54,679 nt of DNA. Origin: CAJGCS01 sp045589955 (GTDB lineage: Bacteria > Bacillota_I > Bacilli_A > ML615J-28 > CAG-313). Below are positions 18,529 to 25,349 of the stretch, piece by piece. A program made the translations under genes and the position numbers. The DNA lies in assembly GCA_045589955.1 (NCBI GenBank), contig JAZNQD010000032.1:1-54679 (forward strand), given 5' to 3'. The notes under the pieces are model-generated. The model worked only from the letters and a program-made list of their open reading frames with translations, did not search any database and was not told where the DNA came from. Position 1 is the first letter of the stretch. Every line of letters begins with the position of its first letter.

Positions 18529-19160
18529 GATACCCAGTAAATTATATTGGTATTACAGTACCATTCAACAAGAAAACACATCGCGGTGTAGACTTCGGTT
18601 GGAATAGTAATCACGGTGGAAAGAATCAACCTATCTACGCGTCCGAAGCCGGTAAGGTAATTTATAAGCAAGTACAAACGAGTGGTGGTAAAGTAATCCA
18701 TATCAAACACGATAATGGTTATATAACGGAATACGCTCATATGGACACTTGGATTGTAAATAAAGGTGACAAGGTTAAAAGAGGTCAACAAATTGGTACA
18801 ATGGGTGCTACCGGTAAAGTTAGCGGAAATCACTTACATTTTGGTATGTATAAAGGTACTAAAATCAATTATGACGACCCATCTAAATGGGTTAACCCAC
18901 TTACACACCTTGTTAAAACCGAAGACCAAACAGTTGGTAAAACTACAGCTAATAAGTATAATATTAGAAATGTAAAATATACTGAGAAAAAGGTCATATC
19001 TACTGATGGTTTAAATGTACGTAATGCACCAAAATTACTTAGTAAAAAAATTGGTTGGTTACCATACAAAACAAAAATTAAAGTATACGAAACATCTGGT
19101 AATTGGTCACATATTGATTATTGTGCTGACCAATGGGTGTCAAGTAAATATATAAAATAG
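18525..19160 (+). CDS. Endolysin: M23 peptidase with SH3b domain
   Basis: 211 residues. The N-terminal LytM/M23 zinc endopeptidase shows H19xxxD23 (HRGVDFG), YAHMD (His72) and HLHFG (His103, His105), which form the zinc site. The C-terminal SH3b wall-binding domain covers about 150-211 (DGLNVRNAP, VYETSGNWSHI, QWVSSKYIK). No signal peptide, so export depends on the holin. Expected target: peptide cross-bridges of the host murein. Confidence 0.92.
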   Translation: MRYPVNYIGITVPFNKKTHRGVDFGWNSNHGGKNQPIYASEAGKVIYKQVQTSGGKVIHIKHDNGYITEYAHMDTWIVNKGDKVKRGQQIGTMGATGKVSGNHLHFGMYKGTKINYDDPSKWVNPLTHLVKTEDQTVGKTTANKYNIRNVKYTEKKVISTDGLNVRNAPKLLSKKIGWLPYKTKIKVYETSGNWSHIDYCADQWVSSKYIK

Positions 19161-19179
19161 AAAGACGAGGGAAATCAAT

Positions 19180-19446
19180 ATGAAAAGCGAAGAAAAAGAA
19201 ACATCGTTTGCGATGGCTATCTTAAACGATTATAAAAAACAAACATTTCGACAATTCGTTATAATTTGCATACTATTAGGTATCATATTAACGTTTGCAT
19301 TTGGTGTAGTTTACATCATTACAAATTTTGATATTGGTTATGAAACAATAACTGAAGAAGTATCTACTAGTACTGGAAATGCTTGTATCGGTGATTCTTG
19401 CGGGAATGGTGATATTAGTGGCGAGAGCATACCGAAGAACGACTAG
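19180..19446 (+). CDS. Small single-span membrane protein
   Basis: 88 residues; one strong membrane helix (about 27-50, VIICILLGIILTFAFGVVYII) with a charged N-terminus and a Ser/Thr/Gly/Cys tail outside. Located in the lysis module, so it may be a lysis accessory (spanin-like or antiholin-like) protein. No family recognised. Confidence 0.6.
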   Translation: MKSEEKETSFAMAILNDYKKQTFRQFVIICILLGIILTFAFGVVYIITNFDIGYETITEEVSTSTGNACIGDSCGNGDISGESIPKND

Positions 19447-19507
19447 ACTAAGTGCGTCAGGTCGTCGTAGTAGGGGACGCATTACGTTCAGACGTAAGAA
19501 AAGATAA
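19418..19507 (+). CDS. Small arginine-rich basic peptide
   Basis: 29 residues from GTG 19418 (or 33 from ATG 19406), in the +1 frame of the preceding gene. Sequence begins MARAYRRTTRLSASGRRSR and ends FRRKKR; about 40 percent of residues are Arg or Lys. GGTGAT precedes the GTG by 6 nt. Its TAA forms a TAATG overlap with the next gene, implying coupling. Likely nucleic-acid binding or virion condensing; uncertain because of its length. Confidence 0.5.
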   Translation: MARAYRRTTRLSASGRRSRGRITFRRKKR

Positions 19508-19707
19508 TGTACAAGTTTGAGTTCACAAATAAAGAACTTGAAAATATAAAGAATAAAATTATGTTTACCGAATTACAAGAACGAATTATTGAATATAGAA
19601 TGAAAGAATATTCCTTAGTAAAAATGGCTGAACTAGAACGTTATTCGTCTAGTAAAATAAGTAAGGAAATTGATAAAATAGTTAAGAAGATTAAAAAGGT
19701 TATATAG
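19507..19707 (+). CDS. Sigma-region-4-like HTH protein
   Basis: 66 residues. FTELQERIIEYRMKEYSLVKMAELERYSSSKISKEIDKIVKKIKKVI has the helix-turn-helix layout of sigma factor region 4 / ArpU-like late regulators (E..I...R..eySl.kmA......s...is..i..i..ki). Likely binds promoters of late genes. A second protein of this type is encoded at 20484. Confidence 0.65.
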   Translation: MYKFEFTNKELENIKNKIMFTELQERIIEYRMKEYSLVKMAELERYSSSKISKEIDKIVKKIKKVI

Positions 19708-19721
19708 AAAGGTTGGTACGA

Positions 19722-20147
19722 ATGGGTGGTATCACATTAGACCAAATCGTTGGTTTCTTGACAGTTGTTGTCTTGTTAATCACGAATGTTGAGTTCATAA
19801 TGCGAAAAATAAAAAAATCCATTCCTCCAATGCTGAAAGATACGTTGCAACCAATTTATGATAAACTTGAATCTGTCGATAAAAAACAACAAAAGTTGGA
19901 AAAGAAAATCGACCAAAATGAAGCGGATAGAATTCGTGCTGAAATGTTCCATTATGGTTCGGTAGCTAGAATAACACATTATATATCGGAGAGGGATTGG
20001 TTCCACGTTCAAGCGATATATAGAAAATACCGCGATGAGTTACATCAAAATGGGGAAGTTGTACACGAGTATGAAATCATACAAGAGTGTTATGATGCAC
20101 AGTTTTCAGAGGGGAATGGTACTGATGATTCACATTACACTAAATGA
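19722..20147 (+). CDS. Membrane-anchored coiled-coil protein (holin-like)
   Basis: 141 residues from ATG 19722 (SD AGAAAGG 9 nt upstream). An N-terminal membrane helix (about 6-25) is followed by a Lys/Glu coiled coil (35-70) and a conserved-looking C-terminal helix pair. This matches LL-H-type holin-like/superinfection proteins in topology only. Confidence 0.55.
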   Translation: MGGITLDQIVGFLTVVVLLITNVEFIMRKIKKSIPPMLKDTLQPIYDKLESVDKKQQKLEKKIDQNEADRIRAEMFHYGSVARITHYISERDWFHVQAIYRKYRDELHQNGEVVHEYEIIQECYDAQFSEGNGTDDSHYTK

Positions 20148-20412
20148 AAATAAAGTCCATATAGAGGGTCATACTGAAAGTACGATATGTTCATCAATAA
20201 GTTCAATAATGTATACATCTGTTAATGCGTTATTAGGATGGGATGAGAAATCGATTACATATATAGACGATTGTTTTCACGATTATGTGGAAATAACAAT
20301 AGTAAGAAACTGGGGTATTACGAAATTTCTGTTTGAAAATATGAAAAAATGTTTCAAACAAATTGCAGAACAATATCCAGACTGTGTAAAAATTACAGAA
20401 AGTGTGCAATAA
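20125..20412 (+). CDS. prp: Prp-like cysteine protease
   Basis: 95 residues from ATG 20125, with AGAGGGG about 10 nt upstream. Residues 11-35 (VHIEGHTES, TICSSISSIMYTSVNALLGW) align with the Prp signature, in which the His of GHA and a downstream Cys form the catalytic pair of the protease that trims ribosomal protein L27. Here His16 and Cys22 are only 6 apart, against about 12 in bacterial Prp, so the active-site loop is shortened. In phage the likely substrates are virion proteins carrying the (N/D)IQxFA motif: the tail tube (8522) and tail tip (15974). The family call rests on motif and length. Confidence 0.72.
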   Translation: MIHITLNENKVHIEGHTESTICSSISSIMYTSVNALLGWDEKSITYIDDCFHDYVEITIVRNWGITKFLFENMKKCFKQIAEQYPDCVKITESVQ

Positions 20413-20434
20413 TTGTACAAAAAATGAATAAAAA

Positions 20435-20463
20435 TTGCATTTAAATTTGTTCTACAATTTAAT
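20435..20463 (+). promoter_or_regulatory. Possible promoter before HTH gene
   Basis: TTGCAT (20435-20440), 17-bp spacer, TTTAAT (20458-20463) in an AT-rich gap. Weaker than the other promoters and without the TG extension. Confidence 0.4.
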
Positions 20464-20483
20464 TGTGGAAGGAAAAATGCAAA

Positions 20484-20720
20484 ATGATATTCAAAAATGA
20501 CTATTTAAAAATAAAAAATTTACTAAAATACTTAGACAAACCTAGTTTACTAACAATATGTGAACAAGCAGGGGTGTCTGAATATGAACAAAAATTACTA
20601 ATAAGTCTTCAACAAGATAAAACACGTATTGAAATGTGTTTCGAGTTAAATATATCTGAGTGGAAATACACTAAAGATATGAAGAAGGCTGTATCCAAAA
20701 TCAAAAGGTATCTGATATGA
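20484..20720 (+). CDS. Small HTH regulator, sigma-region-4-like
   Basis: 78 residues from ATG 20484 (AAGGA about 10 nt upstream). The second half, SEYEQKLLISLQQDKTRIEMCFELNISEWKYTKDMKKAVSKIKRYL, has the sigma-4/ArpU helix-turn-helix pattern also seen in the 19507 protein. Last gene of the rightward arm; its stop lies inside the terminator stem. Confidence 0.6.
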   Translation: MIFKNDYLKIKNLLKYLDKPSLLTICEQAGVSEYEQKLLISLQQDKTRIEMCFELNISEWKYTKDMKKAVSKIKRYLI

Positions 20721-20733
20721 TACCTTTTTTTTT
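20703..20733 (+). terminator. Terminator of the late arm
   Basis: AAAAGGTATC (20703-20712), loop TGATAT, GATACCTTTT (20719-20728) and a run of nine T from 20725. Strong rightward terminator; on the other strand a shorter T run (TTTTG) follows, so it may also stop the convergent leftward genes. Confidence 0.9.
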
Positions 20734-21088
20734 ATTCTACAATCCAGCAGAATTCCGCTTCTTTATATCGTGGGTCGAAAGTGTCATAAATGACTCCAAA
20801 TTTCGAACACGTGATATGGTTTGACATAGTTATTAATACAGTGTGGTTAGAATATTTCTCCGAAACCTCACCGACATTTAAACCGGTGACATCAACATAA
20901 TCATAACGTTCATCAAGATATTCTATAATGAAATCACGATTATCCATCATTGTACCTTTCTTTCTCGCCTCGTGACTCAATTGGGAATAGACATAATCCC
21001 AACTCTTACCTGTAGCACACGAAATACTACGAACAGTACAATCTTCTTGAAGTCTACCTAAAGCATTTGCATTGTAATATCTATACAT
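20732..21088 (-). CDS. Putative papain-like cysteine protease
   Basis: 118 residues. DCTVRSISCATGKSWDYVY places Cys17 at the N-terminus of a helix, as in papain-like/C39-like peptidases. His91 (MSNHITC) and Asp102 or Asp105 (IYDTFDP) could complete a triad. Small phage proteins of this D-C-x-x-R-A-(I/L) type are common and usually unannotated. Last gene of the leftward virion-like block; it may process those proteins or a host target. Confidence 0.55.
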   Translation of the reverse strand: MYRYYNANALGRLQEDCTVRSISCATGKSWDYVYSQLSHEARKKGTMMDNRDFIIEYLDERYDYVDVTGLNVGEVSEKYSNHTVLITMSNHITCSKFGVIYDTFDPRYKEAEFCWIVE

Positions 21089-21627
21089 TACATCATCGCT
21101 ATTTCTTTTGCTGTTTGTTTAACCATTTCGACTTCTTCTTGTGATTCGGCTTCTTCCATTAACATAGCCATAAAGTCTTCTGCTGATTCTAGCATTTTCT
21201 TAAGAGCCATTTTACTATCTTCTTTAGCTCTGTAATCACCACTATTACGATATTCATCTCTAGAAGCACCATAGTTACCATAATGTTGGTGCATTGTGTC
21301 TAACATATCGTGACCTCTATATCCACCTGAACTACGTCTTCCGTATTGTCCACCTTCATTGTAGCGACCTCTAGAATCTCTACTACGTCTTCCATAATCG
21401 CCACTATTTGAATATCCGTATCCACTTTCTCTATACATCATATTAGATTCCTCCATTTCATAATCAATCTTTTCGATTTTCTTTAAATCTTTACAAATAT
21501 CTACCAATTCAGATAAATATTCTATGTTCTCAGGGTTAATACCTTCTTCAACAACTTTCATCTTTTGTTCTTCAAGTTGTTCATTTAACATTGTTGCAAA
21601 GTCTTTTTCTTTGATATTTTCTTCCAC
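21088..21627 (-). CDS. Gly/Arg/Tyr/Ser low-complexity protein
   Basis: About 179 residues from a GTG at 21627 (GGTGA upstream); TTG 21639 is an alternative. The N-terminal 55 residues are acidic and helical. About 68-135 is disordered and rich in G, R, Y and S (SGYGYSNSGDYGRRSRDSRG and similar). The C-terminus is an acidic Met/Glu helix. Low-complexity GRY segments can drive phase separation or RNA binding, which is speculation here. Overlaps the next gene (TAATG type). Confidence 0.6.
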   Translation of the reverse strand: MEENIKEKDFATMLNEQLEEQKMKVVEEGINPENIEYLSELVDICKDLKKIEKIDYEMEESNMMYRESGYGYSNSGDYGRRSRDSRGRYNEGGQYGRRSSGGYRGHDMLDTMHQHYGNYGASRDEYRNSGDYRAKEDSKMALKKMLESAEDFMAMLMEEAESQEEVEMVKQTAKEIAMM

Positions 21628-21639
21628 ATTAATCACCAA

Positions 21640-22092
21640 CTAACAAATTCTTGTAATACTTAGGTTAGCATTTAAGATTGTTGGTGCAACAGTGTCAGTC
21701 GCTACTAATGTTGCTGTTGATATAACACTTGGTACAGCACCGATACTAATATTCTCATTAGATTTGCAACACACTTTAATGGTTTTGTTGATGGATAATT
21801 CTGTGTTATCTCCAGCTGCTGCTAAAGTTTGTGCAACAACCGTAGATGGGTCTAAAACACCGTCACGATATAAACCTAATGCCACGATACCCGCTGTAGC
21901 ACTCGTAACGTGAGATGTTAAGTTTATTTCGTAAATACCACCTTTTGTTATTTTGTATAATGGTGAACCTTCTGTACGACATAACCAACCATCACATTTT
22001 GTACTATTAGTTCTTATTTGGTCAGTCGTAAAAGTCACAGGGCTAGAATTGCTAGGTAAAATCTGAGGTGTGATGATAATACTTTCTATCAT
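21640..22092 (-). CDS. C1q/BclA-like beta-sandwich protein
   Basis: 150 residues from ATG 22092 (SD GAAAGGA about 10 nt upstream; the ATG at 22101 touches the SD). Pattern PVTFTTDQIRT, YKITKGGIYEINLTSHVTS, IVALGLYRDG, ISIGAVPS fits a C1q/TNF-like jelly roll of the type on phage virion proteins and BclA-like spore proteins, which form trimers. Preceded by an attenuator-like RNA (22119-22194). Confidence 0.6.
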   Translation of the reverse strand: MIESIIITPQILPSNSSPVTFTTDQIRTNSTKCDGWLCRTEGSPLYKITKGGIYEINLTSHVTSATAGIVALGLYRDGVLDPSTVVAQTLAAAGDNTELSINKTIKVCCKSNENISIGAVPSVISTATLVATDTVAPTILNANLSITRIC

Positions 22093-22118
22093 TGTCTTCA
22101 TTCCTTTCATAAATAAAA

Positions 22119-22194
22119 GAGAGACAGAACTTGTCTGTCTCAATGTCCATACTAGAGTGGACAAGTCCACCCTAGACCGGACGATAGCAAGTTC
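22119..22194 (-). promoter_or_regulatory. Attenuator-like leader with competing stems
   Basis: In leftward RNA, GAACTTG (22188-22194) can pair with CAAGTTC (22127-22133), enclosing an imperfect hairpin built from 22145-22182 (stems GTCC/GGAC, CTAG/CTAG, GTGGAC/GTCCAC). Alternatively GAGACAGA pairs with TCTGTCTC (22134-22141 with 22121-22128) followed by TCTTTTATTT, a terminator. The two states share bases, so they are mutually exclusive. It lies between the Gly-rich gene and the C1q-like gene. Confidence 0.5.
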
Positions 22195-22228
22195 TCATAA
22201 AAGAGTTTGTCATTAGACATTTTGCGTA

Positions 22229-23002
22229 TTAATAGTTACCACAACCGCAACCGTTTTGTGTTACGGTATATTGATAGCAACAGTTAGGATTAGGTACTAT
22301 ATATGCCGCAGATGGGCAAGGTTTTAATTCATTAAGCAAGTATGTATTCTGAGCTTCTTGACTTGCTTTTAATCTAAGTGCATTAATTTCGTTTTGTTGT
22401 GCTTGAATTTGAGCATTCTTATCTTCAATTCTATTAGCAACAATTTCATCGTGTAGAGCACGGTAGTTAGCATTTTGATTTTCAATTATGTCACGTGTGT
22501 TAGTGCATAAAGTTTGTTGTAGGCTATTCGTGTTCATTGCCATATTGTAGTTAATTCCATCAAGACCTCTACCAATAGAACAGAATCCATCAGCTAGTTG
22601 AGTCTTGATTCCACAACAACAATCAGCTAATTGAGAACTTAAACTATAATTACCTTGTAGTAATGCTGTATTGATTCCTGAGAATCCTTGTGTTAAAGCA
22701 TTTTGTAATCCGAAGTTACCATTCACAATTGTATTATTCAATGCGAAAGTTGCGTCACAGATTCCTGAATTTACACCATCAAGTTTACGTTCGATGTTGG
22801 CGAAATCGGTTGCTAATACATAATTTTCACCGATACCGCTTCCGTTACCGTAGCCACCGAAGCCACCGAAACCTCTACCGTTTCCGAATATTAAGAATAG
22901 GATAATTATCCAAGCCCAGTCACTATTACCATAGTTACCGAAGCCACCATTTCCGTTGTTGTTACCAACTTCCATTACTGGAACTATTCCTTCTCCTCTC
23001 AT
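22229..23002 (-). CDS. Gly-rich membrane/coiled-coil protein with Cys cluster
   Basis: 257 residues from ATG 23002, chosen because AAGGAGG lies just upstream. Gly/Asn-rich N-terminus with one hydrophobic span (WAWIIILFLIF, about 30-40), then GFGGFGGYGNGSG. Residues 60-200 are helical with repeated (A/L)xxGFxxI-type heptads and a CCC cluster. The C-terminus is Cys/Asn/Tyr-rich (CCYQY, GCGCGNY). Proteins of this layout recur in gut Firmicutes phages; function unknown, possibly virion surface or host envelope. Confidence 0.6.
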   Translation of the reverse strand: MRGEGIVPVMEVGNNNGNGGFGNYGNSDWAWIIILFLIFGNGRGFGGFGGYGNGSGIGENYVLATDFANIERKLDGVNSGICDATFALNNTIVNGNFGLQNALTQGFSGINTALLQGNYSLSSQLADCCCGIKTQLADGFCSIGRGLDGINYNMAMNTNSLQQTLCTNTRDIIENQNANYRALHDEIVANRIEDKNAQIQAQQNEINALRLKASQEAQNTYLLNELKPCPSAAYIVPNPNCCYQYTVTQNGCGCGNY

Positions 23003-23062
23003 ATGTTTCCTCCTTAAATAATTTTTATTTGGACCACGCACGATTATTTTCAAAACCAAATA

Positions 23063-23293
23063 TTATTTTTTAAAGATTTGTTGCATTTGAGAGAACTCTT
23101 GGTCGAAATCTCTACCCTGTTCTTTAAGTAAGTTTCTAGCGAAGTTTTCAACACCTTGTCTGTCGCCTTTTTCAGCCATTTCTACGAGGTTTTGTACCAC
23201 TGGTGGTATATTTGGACCTACTAGAGTTAAAACAGCTTGTTTTGGGTCTTTAATCGATTTTATTGAATTTATAAAGTTTATAGGATTGTTCAT
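23063..23293 (-). CDS. Small helical virion-block protein
   Basis: 76 residues from ATG 23293 (AGGTG 8 nt upstream). NLVEMAEKGDRQGVENFARNLLKEQGRDFDQEF is a conserved-looking helical segment that I recognise as recurrent in Firmicutes phages without known function. Consistently placed beside the MYNNYNPYF protein. Confidence 0.55.
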   Translation of the reverse strand: MNNPINFINSIKSIKDPKQAVLTLVGPNIPPVVQNLVEMAEKGDRQGVENFARNLLKEQGRDFDQEFSQMQQIFKK

Positions 23294-23295
23294 CA

Positions 23296-23685
23296 CTATT
23301 CACCTTTTTTCTTTTTAAGTTCTTTCAATTCTCTACGAATATCTTGAACATCTTCTTTTATGTCTTCTAAATCATCGATTGTAAGATATTGAACAGGTTC
23401 CTTTTGTTGTTCAACAGATGGTTTAAACACTACAATTTTACTAGTACCATCCATTTGTAATTGTTTTGTAACAATTGCTGAATTATCCGTTAATGGGAAA
23501 TAACTTATAGAACCATCGAAAGGTACATCGGTGGCTTTTACCACGTCGATACTATCAACTTGTTTACCTTGTAATAATGATGGTTTTTGATAAGGTTGTT
23601 CTACAATTTGACCTTGAGGTATTTGCATTGATTGGGGTTGTTGGAATCTTGGTTGATTAAAATATGGGTTGTAATTGTTATACAT
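23296..23685 (-). CDS. Pro/Gln-rich protein with coiled-coil tail
   Basis: 129 residues. MYNNYNPYFNQPRFQQPQ low-complexity head, a beta core (GKQVDSIDVVKATDVPFDGS, SYFPLTDNSAIVTKQ) and a charged coiled coil at the end. The core is typical of a conserved phage family of unknown role. SD TAGGAG 9 nt before the ATG. First gene of the leftward virion-like block. Confidence 0.6.
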   Translation of the reverse strand: MYNNYNPYFNQPRFQQPQSMQIPQGQIVEQPYQKPSLLQGKQVDSIDVVKATDVPFDGSISYFPLTDNSAIVTKQLQMDGTSKIVVFKPSVEQQKEPVQYLTIDDLEDIKEDVQDIRRELKELKKKKGE

Positions 23686-23699
23686 TCATATCACTCCTA

Positions 23700-23790
23700 A
23701 TTAAAAATAGAGATAGTCGTATACATATAAATTTGTAATAGACTATCTCCTTTCTTACCAGAGGACTCTTTCGTCCCTCTATATAAAGTG
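23700..23790 (-). promoter_or_regulatory. Structured leader with terminator-like hairpin
   Basis: Leftward RNA upstream of 23685 contains a hairpin (AGAGG-GAC with GTC-CTCT, about 23761-23782) and then GAGATAGTC pairing with GACTATCTC across a 22-nt loop, followed by TATTTTTAATT, just before the SD. It resembles the leader at 22119 (hairpin, then terminator hairpin, then gene). No good promoter is visible. Confidence 0.4.
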
Positions 23791-23841
23791 TACATCTGAA
23801 ATTAATTAAAAAAGTTTTGATAAAAAATGCAAAAAAGTTGT

Positions 23842-23869
23842 AAAAAAAAGATAGTATTTCTACTATCTT
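23842..23869 (-). terminator. Leftward terminator after DUF669-like gene
   Basis: AAGATAGTA (23848-23856), loop TTTC, TACTATCTT (23861-23869); in the leftward direction it is followed by at least six U. Separates the replication block from the virion-like block. Confidence 0.88.
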
Positions 23870-24281
23870 AATCTAAATCGTTTGTCATACTTGCTGGTAA
23901 TGACACTTCACCAATTGGGTCACTAACACGTTCTATAATACGTGCAACATTCGCATAAGTTTTTTCATTATATTCTGAATGTTTAACTTCACATAATAGT
24001 CTAATTCCTAAAAGTCTATTAACATCTTTAGTATCGAAGTCATCCCCATCTTCTAAACCTAATGCAACATTAAGCATTAAACCCATTAACCACACACTTG
24101 TTTCATTGTCGAATCTATATGAGTTTTTTAAAGTAGCACCATCTTCAACATCTTTCATTGTTAGTTCTAACTTATTTGGTTTACCACTTGGCGAACATAC
24201 AGCGGCTGTAATTTCTAGTACACGTTCACCCTCTTGTACGATTTTAAAACCACCTTGTAAATTTAATTTAATAATAGCCAT
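23868..24281 (-). CDS. DUF669-like recombination-associated protein
   Basis: 137 residues, directly downstream of a YqaJ exonuclease. Features: FKIVQEGERVLEITAAVCSPSGKPNKLELTMK and MGLMLNVALGLEDGDDFDTKD. Phage proteins in this position are usually DUF669-type or ssDNA-binding accessory factors of the exonuclease/annealing pair. Assignment is mainly by context. Confidence 0.55.
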   Translation of the reverse strand: MAIIKLNLQGGFKIVQEGERVLEITAAVCSPSGKPNKLELTMKDVEDGATLKNSYRFDNETSVWLMGLMLNVALGLEDGDDFDTKDVNRLLGIRLLCEVKHSEYNEKTYANVARIIERVSDPIGEVSLPASMTNDLD

Positions 24282-24284
24282 AAA

Positions 24285-25349
24285 TTATTCCTCGTCTTTC
24301 TTTTTATTTTTAGTCAATGTGTAACTTTCGGATGTTTCACAATAACTATCATACAACTTTGGGTTGTTTTCTGCAAATCTTTTTTCATCAAATTTGCTAA
24401 CTACTCTTTTTGATAGTTTATATTCACCACAAACAGGTGTATCATCCTCTATCATTTTATTTTTAATACTAGTTTCAAGTTGTTTGAGTTCTTTTTCCAT
24501 CGCTTTGATTCCTGATTGTTCTTTTAATTCTTCAATATTTCTATGAAGATTAATCGCTTTTTCACATACGTCGATTAATTCATTGTCTTGTGTTTCATCC
24601 ATTGCACGGATAATATCTAAATATTCCTTATCTAATTTCTCATCAAAGTCAGGTGAGTTTCCTGATTCAATATATGTTTCCCACCATTCTTCACACAAAC
24701 GCATACAATGTGCGATTGTTACATATTGTCCATTAACCTCGAAGATTAAATCTTTTAGTTTCTTAATTGTAATCACCGTATTCTCATCCGTAACAACATA
24801 ATTTTCAGGATGATTGTAATCTTCCGGTTGTAAGAATGTACATATGAATACAACTCTATCTAAACCTTTTAAATACGAGTATAAAGCACCTTGTAGAAGA
24901 TATTCCACCGGTACATTACCATTTCGCCATTCTTGTGGTTTTGAAGATGTTTTACATTCGATTATCGCTGTGATAGTCTTTTTATCATTAAGTGTTGATA
25001 CCGCATCGATAATACCACCGAAAACACTTGATTCGTCTTTAAAGTTATTATAAGCATACTCAGGGAATGAGTTACCATAATATTCTTCAATACTCACAAC
25101 ATTCGGTAATTTTTTAGATAAATATTCAATAAGTTTAGGTTCTATTACTTTACCAGCCTCGGTGTATTTATTACCTTCGAATGGAAGTTTCGCTAACTTT
25201 GTTATTTCAGCCCACGCACCGAATGGTGTTTGGTATTTGTTTAGACCTAGAACACTAGCAATTCTATGTCCAGTTATTCTAAGTCTTTGTTTAGGAGGGT
25301 CGATGATTATTCGCTTTTTGTTCTCATCGTAAGACCAAGTTTTACTCAT
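24285..25349 (-). CDS. YqaJ/lambda-exo-type exonuclease
   Basis: 354 residues. PD-(D/E)XK motifs: GHRIASVLGLNKYQTPFGAW (26-45), GKVIEPKLIEYL, GGIIDAVS (the Asp) and IIECKTSS (E-x-K). It resects double-strand ends 5' to 3', giving single strands for the ERF-like annealing domain encoded just upstream. Overlaps that gene by 8 nt. The C-terminal coiled coil may contact the annealing protein. Confidence 0.88.
   Translation of the reverse strand: MSKTWSYDENKKRIIIDPPKQRLRITGHRIASVLGLNKYQTPFGAWAEITKLAKLPFEGNKYTEAGKVIEPKLIEYLSKKLPNVVSIEEYYGNSFPEYAYNNFKDESSVFGGIIDAVSTLNDKKTITAIIECKTSSKPQEWRNGNVPVEYLLQGALYSYLKGLDRVVFICTFLQPEDYNHPENYVVTDENTVITIKKLKDLIFEVNGQYVTIAHCMRLCEEWWETYIESGNSPDFDEKLDKEYLDIIRAMDETQDNELIDVCEKAINLHRNIEELKEQSGIKAMEKELKQLETSIKNKMIEDDTPVCGEYKLSKRVVSKFDEKRFAENNPKLYDSYCETSESYTLTKNKKKDEE

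Noticed and set aside
18471..18833. Minus-strand ORF opposite holin/endolysin
   Set aside because: Endolysin active-site motifs prove the plus strand is coding; no SD for the reverse ORF.
20732..23685. Lysogeny module in the leftward block
   Set aside because: No integrase, repressor or attachment-site features; proteins are low-complexity and virion-like.
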